From Clostridia bacterium (GTDB taxonomy: Bacteria > Bacillota > Clostridia > Christensenellales > CAG-138), in NCBI GenBank assembly GCA_030526995.1, contig JAUNBP010000005.1, forward strand, positions 1 through 64,000: a stretch of 64,000 nt of DNA. Direction: 5' to 3'. Shown in pieces: positions 9,020-17,985 of this stretch. Within the stretch, counting starts at the first letter, position 1. Each line of letters begins with the position of its first letter. Made by a program: the position numbers and the translations under genes. The notes under the pieces are model-generated. The model was not told where the DNA came from. It saw only the letters and a list, made by a program, of their open reading frames with translations, and made no database searches.

Positions 9020-9106
9020 GGAATTAAGGTTTAATATCTTGTTCGTTTTGCGGTTTATTTTGGTTCTTTTCCGCCAAAAGGAAAGAACTGAATAAATTGT
9101 TTTCTA

Positions 9107-9135
9107 TTGACAATTTCGCAAGAGTTTGTTAAGAT
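9107..9135 (+). promoter_or_regulatory. Promoter for the small lipoprotein
   Basis: Consensus TTGACA (9107-9112), 17 nt, TAAGAT (9130-9135). It predicts a leader of about 107 nt before the ATG at 9249, with no recognised regulatory fold. Confidence 0.55.
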
Positions 9136-9248
9136 ATTTTTAAGGTATTCGAGGTTGCCTATGATTCCTCACAGGTACTGTAAAAATTTTGTTGCGAAAG
9201 GCTGCGGTTTTCATTTAGGGTCTTTCGAAGAAAGGAAAGGTTTTAACA

Positions 9249-9758
9249 ATGAAGAGATTTTTAATTATTATGTTGGTGTTGGCTATGGCCCTATCCTTGG
9301 GCTGCGGCGGGAGCGGGGAAAGCCCCAAGGTCGTCGTTACCGAAGCTCCGACGGATACTCCGGAGCCTACGCCAAGCCCGACTCCTACGCCGGAACCCAT
9401 TAATGAATTTTCATGGTCTTCCTCCGAAGTAGGGGAAGAGGTGTATATGGATGTTTCATCTATCGTTATCGCTTTTGGTTTATACACTGATTCATTGGGT
9501 TCCGATACATACTCACAATTTGTGTGTCGCTGTAACACTAACACCGGCACCGCATATCTGCTCATATCCCGCTTGAATTATATTAATTATTTTGATACTG
9601 ATGTGCCTACATCCACATGGGATATGTCTTCCGTGGAAACCGTAAGTTTTTCTACGCCTAAGAGGGTGCATGGAACGGTAATAGAAGCCGACTCGGTTGC
9701 CAATGGTTTGGCAGAAGAAACATGGACGTTGATAGTATCCTTCACGTCGGTGGATTGA
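9249..9758 (+). CDS. Small secreted lipoprotein with Pro/Thr linker
   Basis: A 169-aa protein with a lipoprotein signal (Lys/Arg start, hydrophobic core, lipobox LSLGC near residue 19) and then a Thr/Pro/Glu linker (TPEPTPSPTPTPEP). The mature domain of about 120 residues is beta-rich and matches nothing I recognise. The same linker style appears in the M23 lipoprotein at 30516 and the lipoprotein at 23481. The ribosome site is GAAAGGAAAGG. It stands alone in repeat-rich DNA, consistent with an accessory gene. Confidence 0.7.
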   Translation: MKRFLIIMLVLAMALSLGCGGSGESPKVVVTEAPTDTPEPTPSPTPTPEPINEFSWSSSEVGEEVYMDVSSIVIAFGLYTDSLGSDTYSQFVCRCNTNTGTAYLLISRLNYINYFDTDVPTSTWDMSSVETVSFSTPKRVHGTVIEADSVANGLAEETWTLIVSFTSVD

Positions 9759-9773
9759 CGGGTGGATGATGTG

Positions 9774-9800
9774 CGGGCGGATGATATCCGCCCCTACGGG
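9774..9800 (+). repeat. REP-like element copy 2
   Basis: CGGGCGGATGATATCCGCCC followed by CTACGGG; the full 8-bp hairpin is intact. A degenerate partial copy (GGGTGGATGATGTGC) lies just before, at about 9760-9774. Confidence 0.8.
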
Positions 9801-9836
9801 ATTTTGGGTGTGTCGTGTGCCGGTTTGATGCGTCAT

Positions 9837-9862
9837 GGGCGGGCGGATGATATCCGACCATG
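9837..9862 (+). repeat. REP-like element copy 3
   Basis: GGGCGGGCGGATGATATCCG followed by ACCATG. The left arm is intact; the right arm has diverged (ATCCGACC). Confidence 0.7.
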
Positions 9863-9869
9863 CAAATGG

Positions 9870-9978
9870 GCTTTTTGCCAATGCAAAAAGCCTCCGCCAT
9901 ATGCCGCAGGCATATTTCACTCGGCGAAGCCGAATTTCACTTGCCCTCAAGGGCAAATTTCATGTGCTGCAAGCACAT
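9870..9978. repeat. Array of consecutive hairpins with TTTCAY linkers
   Basis: Five perfect hairpins in a row: GCTTTTTGC-CAAT-GCAAAAAGC (9870-9891), ATATGCC-GCA-GGCATAT (9899-9915), TCGGC-GAA-GCCGA (9921-9933), TTGCCC-TCAA-GGGCAA (9941-9956) and ATGTGCT-GCA-AGCACAT (9962-9978). The last four each run into the linker TTTCAC or TTTCAT. The stems differ in sequence but the linkers are conserved, which suggests selection or a common copying mechanism. A terminator hairpin follows directly. Confidence 0.8.
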
Positions 9979-9984
9979 TTCATT

Positions 9985-10011
9985 AAAAAGTCGCCCTTTG
10001 GCGGCTTTTTT
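9985..10011. terminator. Bidirectional intrinsic terminator
   Basis: AAAAAGTCGCC-CTTT-GGCGGCTTTTTT forms a stem with an A-run on one side and a T-run on the other, so it can end transcription from the lipoprotein side and from the convergent permease gene, whose stop codon lies at its edge (10010-10012). Confidence 0.75.
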
Positions 10012-11131
10012 ATTTCCGGCGTTTTTTGAAGGGGGATTTGCGCTTTTTTTCGGGTTTTTCTATCGGGAGGAGGTCGCGTTTTTTGAAGAGGGTGATGACT
10101 CCGGATTCTTCGAGGCTTACGAAGAGGGCGAGGCACAGGGGCAGACCGATGAGCCCTATTGCGCCGAAGAGTATCAGGCCCACGTACATCGACATGAGCG
10201 TCAACAGCGGGTGCAGGCCCACCTGCTTGCCGACTATGTGAGGCTCGATAATCTGGCGGATTACCGACATGGCTATCCACAGCACGAACAGCCCCACGCC
10301 CTGTGCTATATCGCCCCGCAGGAGGTTGATAAGACCCCAAGGCGCAAGTATGGTTCCGCTGCCCACGACGGGCAGGATATCGAACAGGGCTATCAAAAGC
10401 GCAATTAGCCAAAAGCGGGGCACGCCGCAGATGAAAAGGCCCAGACAAAGCTCGGCAAAGGTTATCACAAAGATTATCGAATAGGACTTTATGAACTTGA
10501 ATACGGTCTTGCCGAGGTTGCGTTTGTATTGGATGAGCTTGTCGTACCGCTCTGCGCTCATGCGGCTCTCGATTATCCTGCCGAGCCGTCCGTTATCGGT
10601 GGCAAGGTAGAAGGTGGTGATTATCATAAACAGCACACCAATCAAGAACTGCGGCAGGCTTGAGACTATCGAGCCCAAGGAGTTTATCGAGAACGAGGAT
10701 ATCCTATCGCCCACGAGCGTTATCAACGAGTCCTGTATCTGGTTCAAAAACGGAACCGCCTGCGGGCTCCATTCCCCGAGCCTCGCTATAACGTCGTTGA
10801 AGATGTTGGAGATGGCGGGCACTATATCGTCCTTGAACCTCGAGGCGAGCGACTGAATGAAATTATAGCCCAGCGCACAGATGAGTACAAGCAGAGCCAA
10901 GATGAGGATGTAAAGCGTTGCGGTAAGCAAGGAGCCGACGATGCGGTTGTTCAGATGCAGCTTGTTGCAGAGCAGCCTTGTCAGCGGCTTAATCAGCGCT
11001 GCAAGCGCAAACGCAATGATGAAGGGGAACAGCGCGGGAATCGCATAGCGGAAGGCTACGAATACCAAGAGCGCAACAAAAACAGCCGTCGTTGCCTTCA
11101 AAATGAAGTTTTTACACTGCTCTTTGCTCAT
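10010..11131 (-). CDS. AI-2E family permease, YtvI-like
   Basis: A 373-aa integral membrane protein with about eight helices, including the N-terminal pair (FVALLVFVAFRYAIPALFPF) and the large amphipathic middle segment typical of the AI-2E/PerM family. In spore formers the closest named relative is YtvI, made during sporulation; the family exports small molecules or ions and the assignment to AI-2 is historical. The promoter -10 box ends only 6 nt before the ATG, leaving little or no room for a ribosome site. It is divergent from glgB. Confidence 0.85.
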   Translation of the reverse strand: MSKEQCKNFILKATTAVFVALLVFVAFRYAIPALFPFIIAFALAALIKPLTRLLCNKLHLNNRIVGSLLTATLYILILALLVLICALGYNFIQSLASRFKDDIVPAISNIFNDVIARLGEWSPQAVPFLNQIQDSLITLVGDRISSFSINSLGSIVSSLPQFLIGVLFMIITTFYLATDNGRLGRIIESRMSAERYDKLIQYKRNLGKTVFKFIKSYSIIFVITFAELCLGLFICGVPRFWLIALLIALFDILPVVGSGTILAPWGLINLLRGDIAQGVGLFVLWIAMSVIRQIIEPHIVGKQVGLHPLLTLMSMYVGLILFGAIGLIGLPLCLALFVSLEESGVITLFKKRDLLPIEKPEKKRKSPFKKRRK

Positions 11132-11137
11132 AAAAGG

Positions 11138-11166
11138 AGTATATCACAATCCCAAAGGACTTACAA
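11138..11166 (-). promoter_or_regulatory. Promoter for the permease, probably giving a leaderless mRNA
   Basis: Minus strand TTGTAA (11166-11161), 17 nt, TATACT (11143-11138), then CCTTTT and the ATG. Initiation at the usual 6-8 nt after the -10 box would fall on the start codon. Confidence 0.55.
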
Positions 11167-11200
11167 CGTGTTGATTTTGTAAAAAATAGAAGTTTTCACC

Positions 11201-11229
11201 TTGTTTGCATTTACAATTCGTGGTATGAT
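11201..11229 (+). promoter_or_regulatory. Promoter for the glycogen operon
   Basis: TTGTTT (11201-11206), 17 nt, TATGAT (11224-11229); AAGAGGT precedes the glgB ATG. It is back to back with the permease promoter. Confidence 0.55.
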
Positions 11230-11271
11230 TGAAGTGGAAAAGTATTTATACTTTGGAAATAAGAGGTAAAC

Positions 11272-13146
11272 ATGGCTCATTTGACCGATTTGGAACTGTA
11301 CTATTTTAACGAGGGGACCACCGTCTGTGCCTACGAGAGCATGGGCTGTCACCCCGTAACAATCGACGGCAAGCCCGCCTACCGCTTTGCGCTCTGGGCA
11401 CCCAACGCCAAGCGCATCGGCGTGTCGGGCGAATTCAACGGCTGGTCGGACTCCGCCCTGCCCATGGAGCGGATAGGTGAGACCGGCGTGTGGGAGGCGT
11501 TCTCCTTTGAGGCGAAGGAGGGGCAGCTCTACAAGTTTGCGGTCTTGGGCGCAGACGAACAGCTCATATACAAGGCGGACCCCTACGCCTTTTGCGCCGA
11601 ACCTCACGGAACCGCCTCGAAGATATACTCAAGCTCGGACTTTCCGTGGACGGACGGCACCTACCTGAAAAAGCACAAAAAGCCCTACAACAAGCCGATG
11701 AACATCTATGAGGTTCACTTGGGCTCGTGGCGGGCGAATCAGAGCTACCGAGAGCTTGCGCACTCGCTCATCGACTACGTTGTCGATATGGGCTACACGC
11801 ACATAGAGGTCATGCCGCTCATGGCCTATCCCTTTGACCCGAGCTGGGGCTATCAGGTGACCGGCTACTATGCCGCAACCTCCCGCTACGGCAGCCCCGA
11901 CGATTTGAAGTACTTTATAAACCGAGCCCACGAAAAGGGCATTGGCGTTATCATGGACTGGGTGCCCGCCCACTTCACCCGAGACGGGTACGGGCTTGCC
12001 CGCTTTGACGGCTCCGCCCTCTACGAGCACGCCGACCCGAGGCGCAGCGACATGAAGCAATGGGGCACGCTGCTGTTCGACTATGAAAAGCCGCAGGTGC
12101 AAAGCTTTTTAATCTCCAATGCGATATACTGGCTCAAGGAGTTTCACTTTGACGGGCTTAGGGTCGATGCGGTGAGCTGTATGCTCTACCTCGACTACGG
12201 CAGGCAGGACGGAGAATGGCTGCCCAACAAAAACGGAGGCAAGGAAAACCTCGCTGCGATAGAGATGTTCAAAAAGCTCGCAACAGCCATAGACAAGCTC
12301 CACGGCGGCAAGCTGCTCATTGCAGAGGAAAGCACCGCCTTCCCCATGGTTACGAGCAAGCACGGCAAGGACAGCTTGGGCTTTGACTTTAAGTGGAACA
12401 TGGGCTGGATGAACGATATGCTCTCCTACATGCAGATGGACTCGCTCTTCCGCAAGTGGCACCACGAAAAGCTGACCTTCTCGCTGATGTACGCCTTCTC
12501 CGAGCGGTACATCCTGCCGTTTTCGCATGACGAGGTAGTTCACGGCAAGCTCTCCATGCTCAACAAGATGCCCGGCGACTACTGGCAGAAGTTTGCGCAG
12601 CTCCGCCTGCTCTACCTCTATCAGATGACGCATCCGGGCAAGAAGCTGACCTTTATGGGCATGGAGTTCGGACAGTTCATAGAATGGCGGTTTGACGATT
12701 CCTTGGACTGGCTTTTGCTCGACTATCCCAAGCATGTTGAGATGCAGCGTTTTGTAAGGGCGCTCAACAAGCTCTACAAGACCACCCCCGCCCTCTATGA
12801 GAATGACGACGACTGGAACGGCTTTCAGTGGATAGCCGTCGATGATTCGATTCATTCCATAGCCTCCTTTTTGCGCAAGGACAGAAAGGGCAACACCTAC
12901 CTTTGTGCCTTTAATTTCACGCCGGTTCCGTGGGACGATTACTGCATGGGCAGCCGCAAACAGGGCGTGTACGAGGAAATATTCTCAACCGATCCCTATT
13001 GCTACGGCGGTACGGGGCAGTATGAAAACGGTGCGATAGAGACCGTGGATGAGGCATGGGGGCAGTTCCCGTTCCGCATCCGCCTAAAGCTCGCACCTTA
13101 CGGGGCTCTAATACTAAAATTTACCGAGAAAGGAAAGACGAAATGA
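11272..13146 (+). CDS. glgB: 1,4-alpha-glucan branching enzyme
   Basis: Makes the alpha-1,6 branches of glycogen. The 624-aa protein has an N-terminal CBM48-type domain (about residues 35-130), a GH13 barrel and a C-terminal beta domain. Catalytic elements are visible: DWVPAHF, the nucleophile Asp in [19 protein letters not shown], the acid/base Glu in [11 protein letters not shown], and the substrate-site [12 protein letters not shown]. It starts the glgB-glgC-glgD-glgA-pfkA-cyclase operon and its TGA overlaps the glgC ATG. Confidence 0.97.
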   Translation: MAHLTDLELYYFNEGTTVCAYESMGCHPVTIDGKPAYRFALWAPNAKRIGVSGEFNGWSDSALPMERIGETGVWEAFSFEAKEGQLYKFAVLGADEQLIYKADPYAFCAEPHGTASKIYSSSDFPWTDGTYLKKHKKPYNKPMNIYEVHLGSWRANQSYRELAHSLIDYVVDMGYTHIEVMPLMAYPFDPSWGYQVTGYYAATSRYGSPDDLKYFINRAHEKGIGVIMDWVPAHFTRDGYGLARFDGSALYEHADPRRSDMKQWGTLLFDYEKPQVQSFLISNAIYWLKEFHFDGLRVDAVSCMLYLDYGRQDGEWLPNKNGGKENLAAIEMFKKLATAIDKLHGGKLLIAEESTAFPMVTSKHGKDSLGFDFKWNMGWMNDMLSYMQMDSLFRKWHHEKLTFSLMYAFSERYILPFSHDEVVHGKLSMLNKMPGDYWQKFAQLRLLYLYQMTHPGKKLTFMGMEFGQFIEWRFDDSLDWLLLDYPKHVEMQRFVRALNKLYKTTPALYENDDDWNGFQWIAVDDSIHSIASFLRKDRKGNTYLCAFNFTPVPWDDYCMGSRKQGVYEEIFSTDPYCYGGTGQYENGAIETVDEAWGQFPFRIRLKLAPYGALILKFTEKGKTK

Positions 13147-14378
13147 AGAAGAAAATCGTTGCCATGCTCCTTGCAGGCGGGCAGGGAAGCAGACTGGGGA
13201 TTTTAACCTCAAACATGGCAAAGCCTGCCGTAGCCTTCGGTGGGAAATATCGAATTATCGATTTCCCGCTGTCCAACTGCGTCAACTCCGACATCGACAC
13301 CGTGGGAGTCTTGACACAGTATCGCCCCCTCGCCCTAAACTCCTACCTTGGCACGGGGCAGCACTGGGACCTCGACCGCAACAACGGCGGCGTGTTCGTT
13401 CTACCCCCCTACATGACCGAAAAACTTGGGCAGTGGTACAGCGGCACCGCCAACGCCATATGGCAGAACCGTGAGTTTGTCGACCAGTACAACCCCGACT
13501 ACGTTCTAATCCTGTCGGGCGACCACATCTACAAGATGAACTACGCCGAGATGCTTTTGCAGCACCGCAAGAAGAACGCCGCAGCAACGATTGCGGTTAT
13601 CAAGGTTCCTATGGAGGAGGCGCACCGCTTTGGCATCATGAACACCGACGAGTATGACCGCATAGTCTCCTTTGAGGAAAAGCCCAAAAATCCCAAGAGT
13701 AACAACGCCTCTATGGGCATATACATCTTTAACTGGAAGCTGTTAAAGGAATACATGGAGCGGGACGACAACGACCCCACCTCCGAGAACGATTTTGGCA
13801 AGAACATCATCCCCGCCATGCTAAACGGCGGCGAAACGATGATAGCCTATCCGTTTGACGGCTACTGGAAGGACGTGGGAACGCTCTCAAGCCTTTGGGA
13901 AGCGAACATGGACCTGTTGGGGCAGCCGCCAATCTTGGAGTTGAACGACCCCGCATGGCGCATCTACACGAAAAACCCGATAATGCCGCCGCACTATGTG
14001 GGCTTTGACGCCCGTGTCTCCAACAGCCTCGTAACCGAGGGCTGCGTCGTTCGGGGCAGCGTTGAACACTCGGTGCTGTTCTACGGCGCAGAGGTGGACA
14101 GCGGCTCCTTTGTCGAGGACTCCATAGTCTTCCCCCGCTCGATGATAGGCAAGAACTGCTCGCTGCACAAGGCGATAATCGGTGAGAACGTTCACATCGG
14201 CGACAACTGCATAATAGGCGCCCCGCTTGAGGAGGGCGAACAGGTGGACAATACCCTCACCGGCGACATAACCCTGATAGGCAACGACGTATCCCTGCCG
14301 CCCAACACCCGCATCCCCGTGGGGGCGGTAGTCAATCAGAAAACCATCGAGAACAGAAAGAAGGAGGCATCGCTATGA
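13143..14378 (+). CDS. glgC: Glucose-1-phosphate adenylyltransferase, catalytic subunit
   Basis: Forms ADP-glucose from glucose-1-phosphate and ATP, the committed step of glycogen synthesis. The 411-aa protein begins [19 protein letters not shown], the nucleotide-binding loop; GTANAIWQN and [11 protein letters not shown] follow, and a left-handed beta-helix ends the protein. I start at 13143, where ATGA overlaps the glgB stop and AGGAAAGACG supplies the ribosome site. The next gene is its non-catalytic partner. Confidence 0.97.
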   Translation: MKKKIVAMLLAGGQGSRLGILTSNMAKPAVAFGGKYRIIDFPLSNCVNSDIDTVGVLTQYRPLALNSYLGTGQHWDLDRNNGGVFVLPPYMTEKLGQWYSGTANAIWQNREFVDQYNPDYVLILSGDHIYKMNYAEMLLQHRKKNAAATIAVIKVPMEEAHRFGIMNTDEYDRIVSFEEKPKNPKSNNASMGIYIFNWKLLKEYMERDDNDPTSENDFGKNIIPAMLNGGETMIAYPFDGYWKDVGTLSSLWEANMDLLGQPPILELNDPAWRIYTKNPIMPPHYVGFDARVSNSLVTEGCVVRGSVEHSVLFYGAEVDSGSFVEDSIVFPRSMIGKNCSLHKAIIGENVHIGDNCIIGAPLEEGEQVDNTLTGDITLIGNDVSLPPNTRIPVGAVVNQKTIENRKKEASL

Positions 14379-15499
14379 TTAACAATGCGTTCGGCTTGAT
14401 ATACACCGGTGAGAACAATCCGAGGCTCAAGGACCTCACCCTCTCCCGCTCCGTTGCAGCCCTTCCGTTCGGCGGGCGCAACCGCTGCATAGATTTCATA
14501 CTCTCAAACCTCGTAAATACGGGCGTCACCTCGGTGGGCATGATAATGCAAAAGAACTACCATTCGCTGATGGACCACCTTGGCAGCGGCAAGGAGTGGA
14601 ACCTCTCCCGCAAGCGCGACGGCCTGTTCATCCTGCCCCCGTTTATGACCAAGGACAACGTCGGCGTCTACCGCGGCTCGATAGATGCCATAAGATCCTG
14701 CTTGGGCTACGTGCGCCGCTGCACCGAAAAGTATGTTATCCTCTCGGGCAGCCATACTATCTTTAACATGACCTTCGACGATATGCTGCGAAAGCACGCC
14801 GAATCCGCTGCGGACATCACGATGATGTACAACGAGGACGACAGCTTTAACATTGAGGACCAGAACATCGATTTGCGGCTGCGCTTTAACGACAGTGGCA
14901 GGGTTATCGATATGGAGCTCGATCCCTACCGTCCCAAGAGCAATCTTCGCTTCTGCGACGTTATGGTTATGGAAAAGGCGCTCTTGGAATATCTTGTCGA
15001 GGAAGCCTATTCTCGGGGCCAGACCGACTTTTTGCGGGATATCATCCTCAAAAAGTGCGGCACGCTGAAGATTTGCGGCTATCGCTACGACGGCTTTGTC
15101 GCCCGCTTGGATTCGATAAACACCTATTTCAAGCACAGTATGCAGCTTTTGAACGCCCGTGAGGCGGGTGAGCTCTACAATATGGAGCATCCCATCTACA
15201 CCAAGGTCAAGGACGAGGTTCCCGCAAAGTACGGCAAGAACGCCCAAGTCAAAAACACCGTCCTTGCCGACGGCTGCTACATCGACGGAACCGTTGAAAA
15301 CTGCATCCTCTTCCGAGGCGTTACCGTTGAAGCCGGCGCTGTCGTTCGCAACAGCATCATCATGCAGGGCTCGACGATATCCAAAAACGCAATGCTCGAC
15401 CACGTGATTTTGGACAAGGGCGTGACCATAAGAGAAAAGCGCAACCTCATAGGCTATGACAACTTCCCGATAGTGCTGCGTAAGAATCAAACCGTTTAG
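14375..15499 (+). CDS. glgD: Glucose-1-phosphate adenylyltransferase subunit GlgD
   Basis: A 374-aa paralogue of GlgC found in low-GC Firmicutes, where GlgCD heterotetramers are more active than GlgC alone. The glycine-rich nucleotide loop is absent: where GlgC has [10 protein letters not shown] this protein reads [13 protein letters not shown], so it probably modulates rather than catalyses. [14 protein letters not shown] and the C-terminal beta-helix are kept. The ATG overlaps the glgC stop (ATGA). Confidence 0.95.
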   Translation: MINNAFGLIYTGENNPRLKDLTLSRSVAALPFGGRNRCIDFILSNLVNTGVTSVGMIMQKNYHSLMDHLGSGKEWNLSRKRDGLFILPPFMTKDNVGVYRGSIDAIRSCLGYVRRCTEKYVILSGSHTIFNMTFDDMLRKHAESAADITMMYNEDDSFNIEDQNIDLRLRFNDSGRVIDMELDPYRPKSNLRFCDVMVMEKALLEYLVEEAYSRGQTDFLRDIILKKCGTLKICGYRYDGFVARLDSINTYFKHSMQLLNAREAGELYNMEHPIYTKVKDEVPAKYGKNAQVKNTVLADGCYIDGTVENCILFRGVTVEAGAVVRNSIIMQGSTISKNAMLDHVILDKGVTIREKRNLIGYDNFPIVLRKNQTV

Positions 15500-15509
15500 G
15501 AGGTGACTT

Positions 15510-17030
15510 ATGAAAATTCTGTTCGCCGCAAGCGAATGCGTACCCTTCATTAAAACCGGCGGGCTTGCCGATGTTATAGGCTCGCTGCCGATTGCACTTG
15601 CCAAGGAGGGCGTTGACGCCCGTGTAATCCTGCCCAAGTACCGCATCATGGACGGCTTTTGGCAGCAGCAGCTGACCCACGTCTGCCACTTTAACGTTTT
15701 GATGGGCAATCAGCAGGTCTACTGTGGCGTTGAAACGCTCACCGACAACGGCGTTACCTACTACTTTATCGACAACCTCGCAATGTTCGGCGGGGAGCAG
15801 GTCTACACCGGCGATGAGCAGGAGGGCTACCGCTTTGCCTTCTTCTGCCGTGCAGTCTTGGAGACCCTGCAAAAGATTGACTTCTTCCCCGATGTCATTC
15901 ACTGCAACGACTGGCAGACCGGACTTATCCCCTGCCTGCTCCGTGCCCAATACGGAATAGACGAGCGTTACCGTGCCGTGCGTGCCGTGTTTACTATTCA
16001 CAACCTGCGCTTTCAGGGGCTATTCAGCTTTGAGCGCATGAACCGAGTATTGGGGCTCAACAGCGGCTACTTCTCCCCCGAGAACATTGAGTTCTACGGG
16101 CTTATGTCCTTTATGAAGGGCGGCATCGTGTTCTCCGACCGTGTGACCACGGTGAGCCCGAACTACGCCGAGGAGATTCGCACCGAATACTTTGGAGAAC
16201 ACCTCGACGGGCTCTTGCGCCACCGCCAAAACGTACTTTGTGGAATACTGAACGGCATCGATACCAAGGTCTACAACCCCGCCGACGACCGCTTTATAAA
16301 CCCGCACTTTACCAAGGCCAACCCCGCCAACAAGCACATATTAAAAAAGCAGCTTCAGGAGGAATTGGGGCTTGCCGTTCGCGACGGCGTGCCCGTGATA
16401 TCGATGATTTCAAGGCTCACTTCGCAAAAGGGGCTTGACCTCATCGCCTGCGTCTTAGACGATATCCTTCGCATGGACGTGCAGCTCGTGTTTTTGGGCA
16501 AGGGCGATGCCAACTTTGAGGCGCTTTTGTGCAGCGCACAGAACCGCTACCCCGGCAAGGTTGCCACTCGAATCGAATTGAACGAGGGGCTGGCACACCG
16601 AATCTATGCGGGCAGCGATATGTTCTTGATGCCCTCGCAGTTCGAGCCCTGCGGCCTCAGCCAAATGATATCCCTGCGCTACGGAACCATTCCGATAGTG
16701 CGTGAAACCGGTGGGCTCAAGGACAGCATTCAGGCCTATAACCGCTACACCGACGAGGGCAACGGGTTCAGCTTTTCAAACTACAACGCCCACGAGATGT
16801 TGAGAACTATCGAGACCGCCGTGGGCTACTACTACGATGACAACGATATGTGGAAGCGGCTCATGAAGCGTGCCATGTCCTGTGACTTCTCGTGGAAGGC
16901 TTCTGCAAAGGCATATGTAAGGCTCTACGCCGACCTTTTGGGCGTTCCGCTCCCCAAGAAAAAGAGGCAGAGCGCAAAGGCAAACGAAGAAAAGGAGACA
17001 AAGTCCAATGGAACAACCGAAACTCCGTAG
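15510..17030 (+). CDS. glgA: Glycogen synthase (ADP-glucose)
   Basis: GT5 enzyme that extends alpha-1,4-glucan from ADP-glucose. The KTGGLADVIGSLP loop near residue 16 binds the sugar nucleotide, and SRLTSQKGLDL plus PSQFEPCGLSQMISL mark the second Rossmann domain. At 506 aa it is slightly long, owing to a Lys/Glu-rich tail of about 25 residues that overlaps the pfkA start by 23 bases. AGGAGGTGA precedes the ATG. Confidence 0.96.
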   Translation: MKILFAASECVPFIKTGGLADVIGSLPIALAKEGVDARVILPKYRIMDGFWQQQLTHVCHFNVLMGNQQVYCGVETLTDNGVTYYFIDNLAMFGGEQVYTGDEQEGYRFAFFCRAVLETLQKIDFFPDVIHCNDWQTGLIPCLLRAQYGIDERYRAVRAVFTIHNLRFQGLFSFERMNRVLGLNSGYFSPENIEFYGLMSFMKGGIVFSDRVTTVSPNYAEEIRTEYFGEHLDGLLRHRQNVLCGILNGIDTKVYNPADDRFINPHFTKANPANKHILKKQLQEELGLAVRDGVPVISMISRLTSQKGLDLIACVLDDILRMDVQLVFLGKGDANFEALLCSAQNRYPGKVATRIELNEGLAHRIYAGSDMFLMPSQFEPCGLSQMISLRYGTIPIVRETGGLKDSIQAYNRYTDEGNGFSFSNYNAHEMLRTIETAVGYYYDDNDMWKRLMKRAMSCDFSWKASAKAYVRLYADLLGVPLPKKKRQSAKANEEKETKSNGTTETP

Positions 17031-17985
17031 GATAGGAATACTCACCAGCGGCGGCGACGCCCCCGGCATGAATGCAGCGATTCGTGCCTGCGTCCGCACC
17101 TGCATTAAAAACGACGTCACCCCCATAGGCATTCGCAGGGGCTATCAGGGGCTTATCCATGCCGACACCGTCGAGATGGATGCGCACAGTGTCAACGGCA
17201 TTACCGACAGGGGCGGCACGATACTCTACACCGCAAGGAGCGAGGACTTTATGACCCCCGACGGGTTGAACCGTGCCGTTCAGACCGTAAAGTACATGGG
17301 CATTGACGGAATTGTCTGCATAGGCGGCGACGGAACCTTTAGGGGCGCCAAGACCCTTGCCGACAAGGGCGTTAACGTCATGGGCATCCCTGCCACGATA
17401 GACAACGATATAGGCTGCAGCCACTACACGATAGGCTTTGATACCGCCGCCAACACCGCCATGCTTGCGATAGATAAGCTCTCCGACACGATGCAGTCGC
17501 ATGAGCGGGTTTCGGTAGTCGAGGTTATGGGCAGGCACGCAGGGCATCTTGCGGTCTACGTAGGCCTTGCTGTTGGAGCTACCTCCATAATCATCCCCGA
17601 ATTTCCGTTCGACTTTGACCGCAATGTGATTGAGCAGATTCGAGAGGGCAGGATGCGGGGCAAGAACCACCACCTTATCATCGTTGCCGAGGGCGTGGGC
17701 AAGTGCGATGAGATATCCCGCCGCATAACCGATGAAACCGGACTTGAGGCCCGTGTTTCAATCTTGGGCTACATCCAGCGGGGCGGCAGTCCCTCCACCC
17801 GTGACCGTGTTATGGCGTCGCGCATGGGGCACTTTGCCGTGGAGCAGCTGATAAATGGCAAGCGCAACGGCATAGTCTGCTACCGAGATTCCCGCATCGT
17901 TGCCGTTCCGATAGATGAGGCTATGAGCATGACCAAGCAGTTGGACGCCTATATGTACAAGGTTGCTTATGACATCACGATATAG
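17008..17985 (+). CDS. pfkA: ATP-dependent 6-phosphofructokinase
   Basis: Phosphorylates fructose-6-phosphate in glycolysis. The 325-aa protein carries LTSGGDAPGMNAAIR at the start, GGDGTFRGA (the Gly of GGDG favours ATP over pyrophosphate) and the catalytic PATIDNDI. It starts 23 bases inside glgA after AAAAGGAG, so it is a genuine member of the glycogen operon, an arrangement that would link glycogen making with glycolytic capacity. The cyclase gene overlaps its end by 17 bases. Confidence 0.96.
   Translation: MEQPKLRRIGILTSGGDAPGMNAAIRACVRTCIKNDVTPIGIRRGYQGLIHADTVEMDAHSVNGITDRGGTILYTARSEDFMTPDGLNRAVQTVKYMGIDGIVCIGGDGTFRGAKTLADKGVNVMGIPATIDNDIGCSHYTIGFDTAANTAMLAIDKLSDTMQSHERVSVVEVMGRHAGHLAVYVGLAVGATSIIIPEFPFDFDRNVIEQIREGRMRGKNHHLIIVAEGVGKCDEISRRITDETGLEARVSILGYIQRGGSPSTRDRVMASRMGHFAVEQLINGKRNGIVCYRDSRIVAVPIDEAMSMTKQLDAYMYKVAYDITI

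Larger units (their letters stand above)
8710..9106. repeat. Gene-free palindrome-rich intergenic strip
   Basis: No credible gene was found here. It carries, in order: an inverted copy of the REP-like element (8791-8814), a 14-bp perfect hairpin CTTCTTTCTTTTCG-GACG-CGAAAAGAAAGAAG (8851-8882), a 13-bp perfect hairpin GCCATTTTGCCAC with loop GGACAT (8938-8969), a 7-bp repeat TTCATNN in four copies (8992-9019) and an imperfect hairpin around GTTCTTTTCC/GGAAAGAAC (about 9063-9089). Such clustering suggests mobile-element relics or stable RNA hairpins. A 63-codon reading frame at 8742-8933 spans the palindromes and is not believed. Confidence 0.7.

Noticed and set aside
9107..9403. A 98-codon frame overlapping the lipoprotein start
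   Set aside because: Its start lies in the promoter and it mostly covers the lipoprotein gene in another phase.
14504..15709. A 401-codon minus-strand frame across glgD and glgA
   Set aside because: Antisense shadow of two clear glycogen genes.
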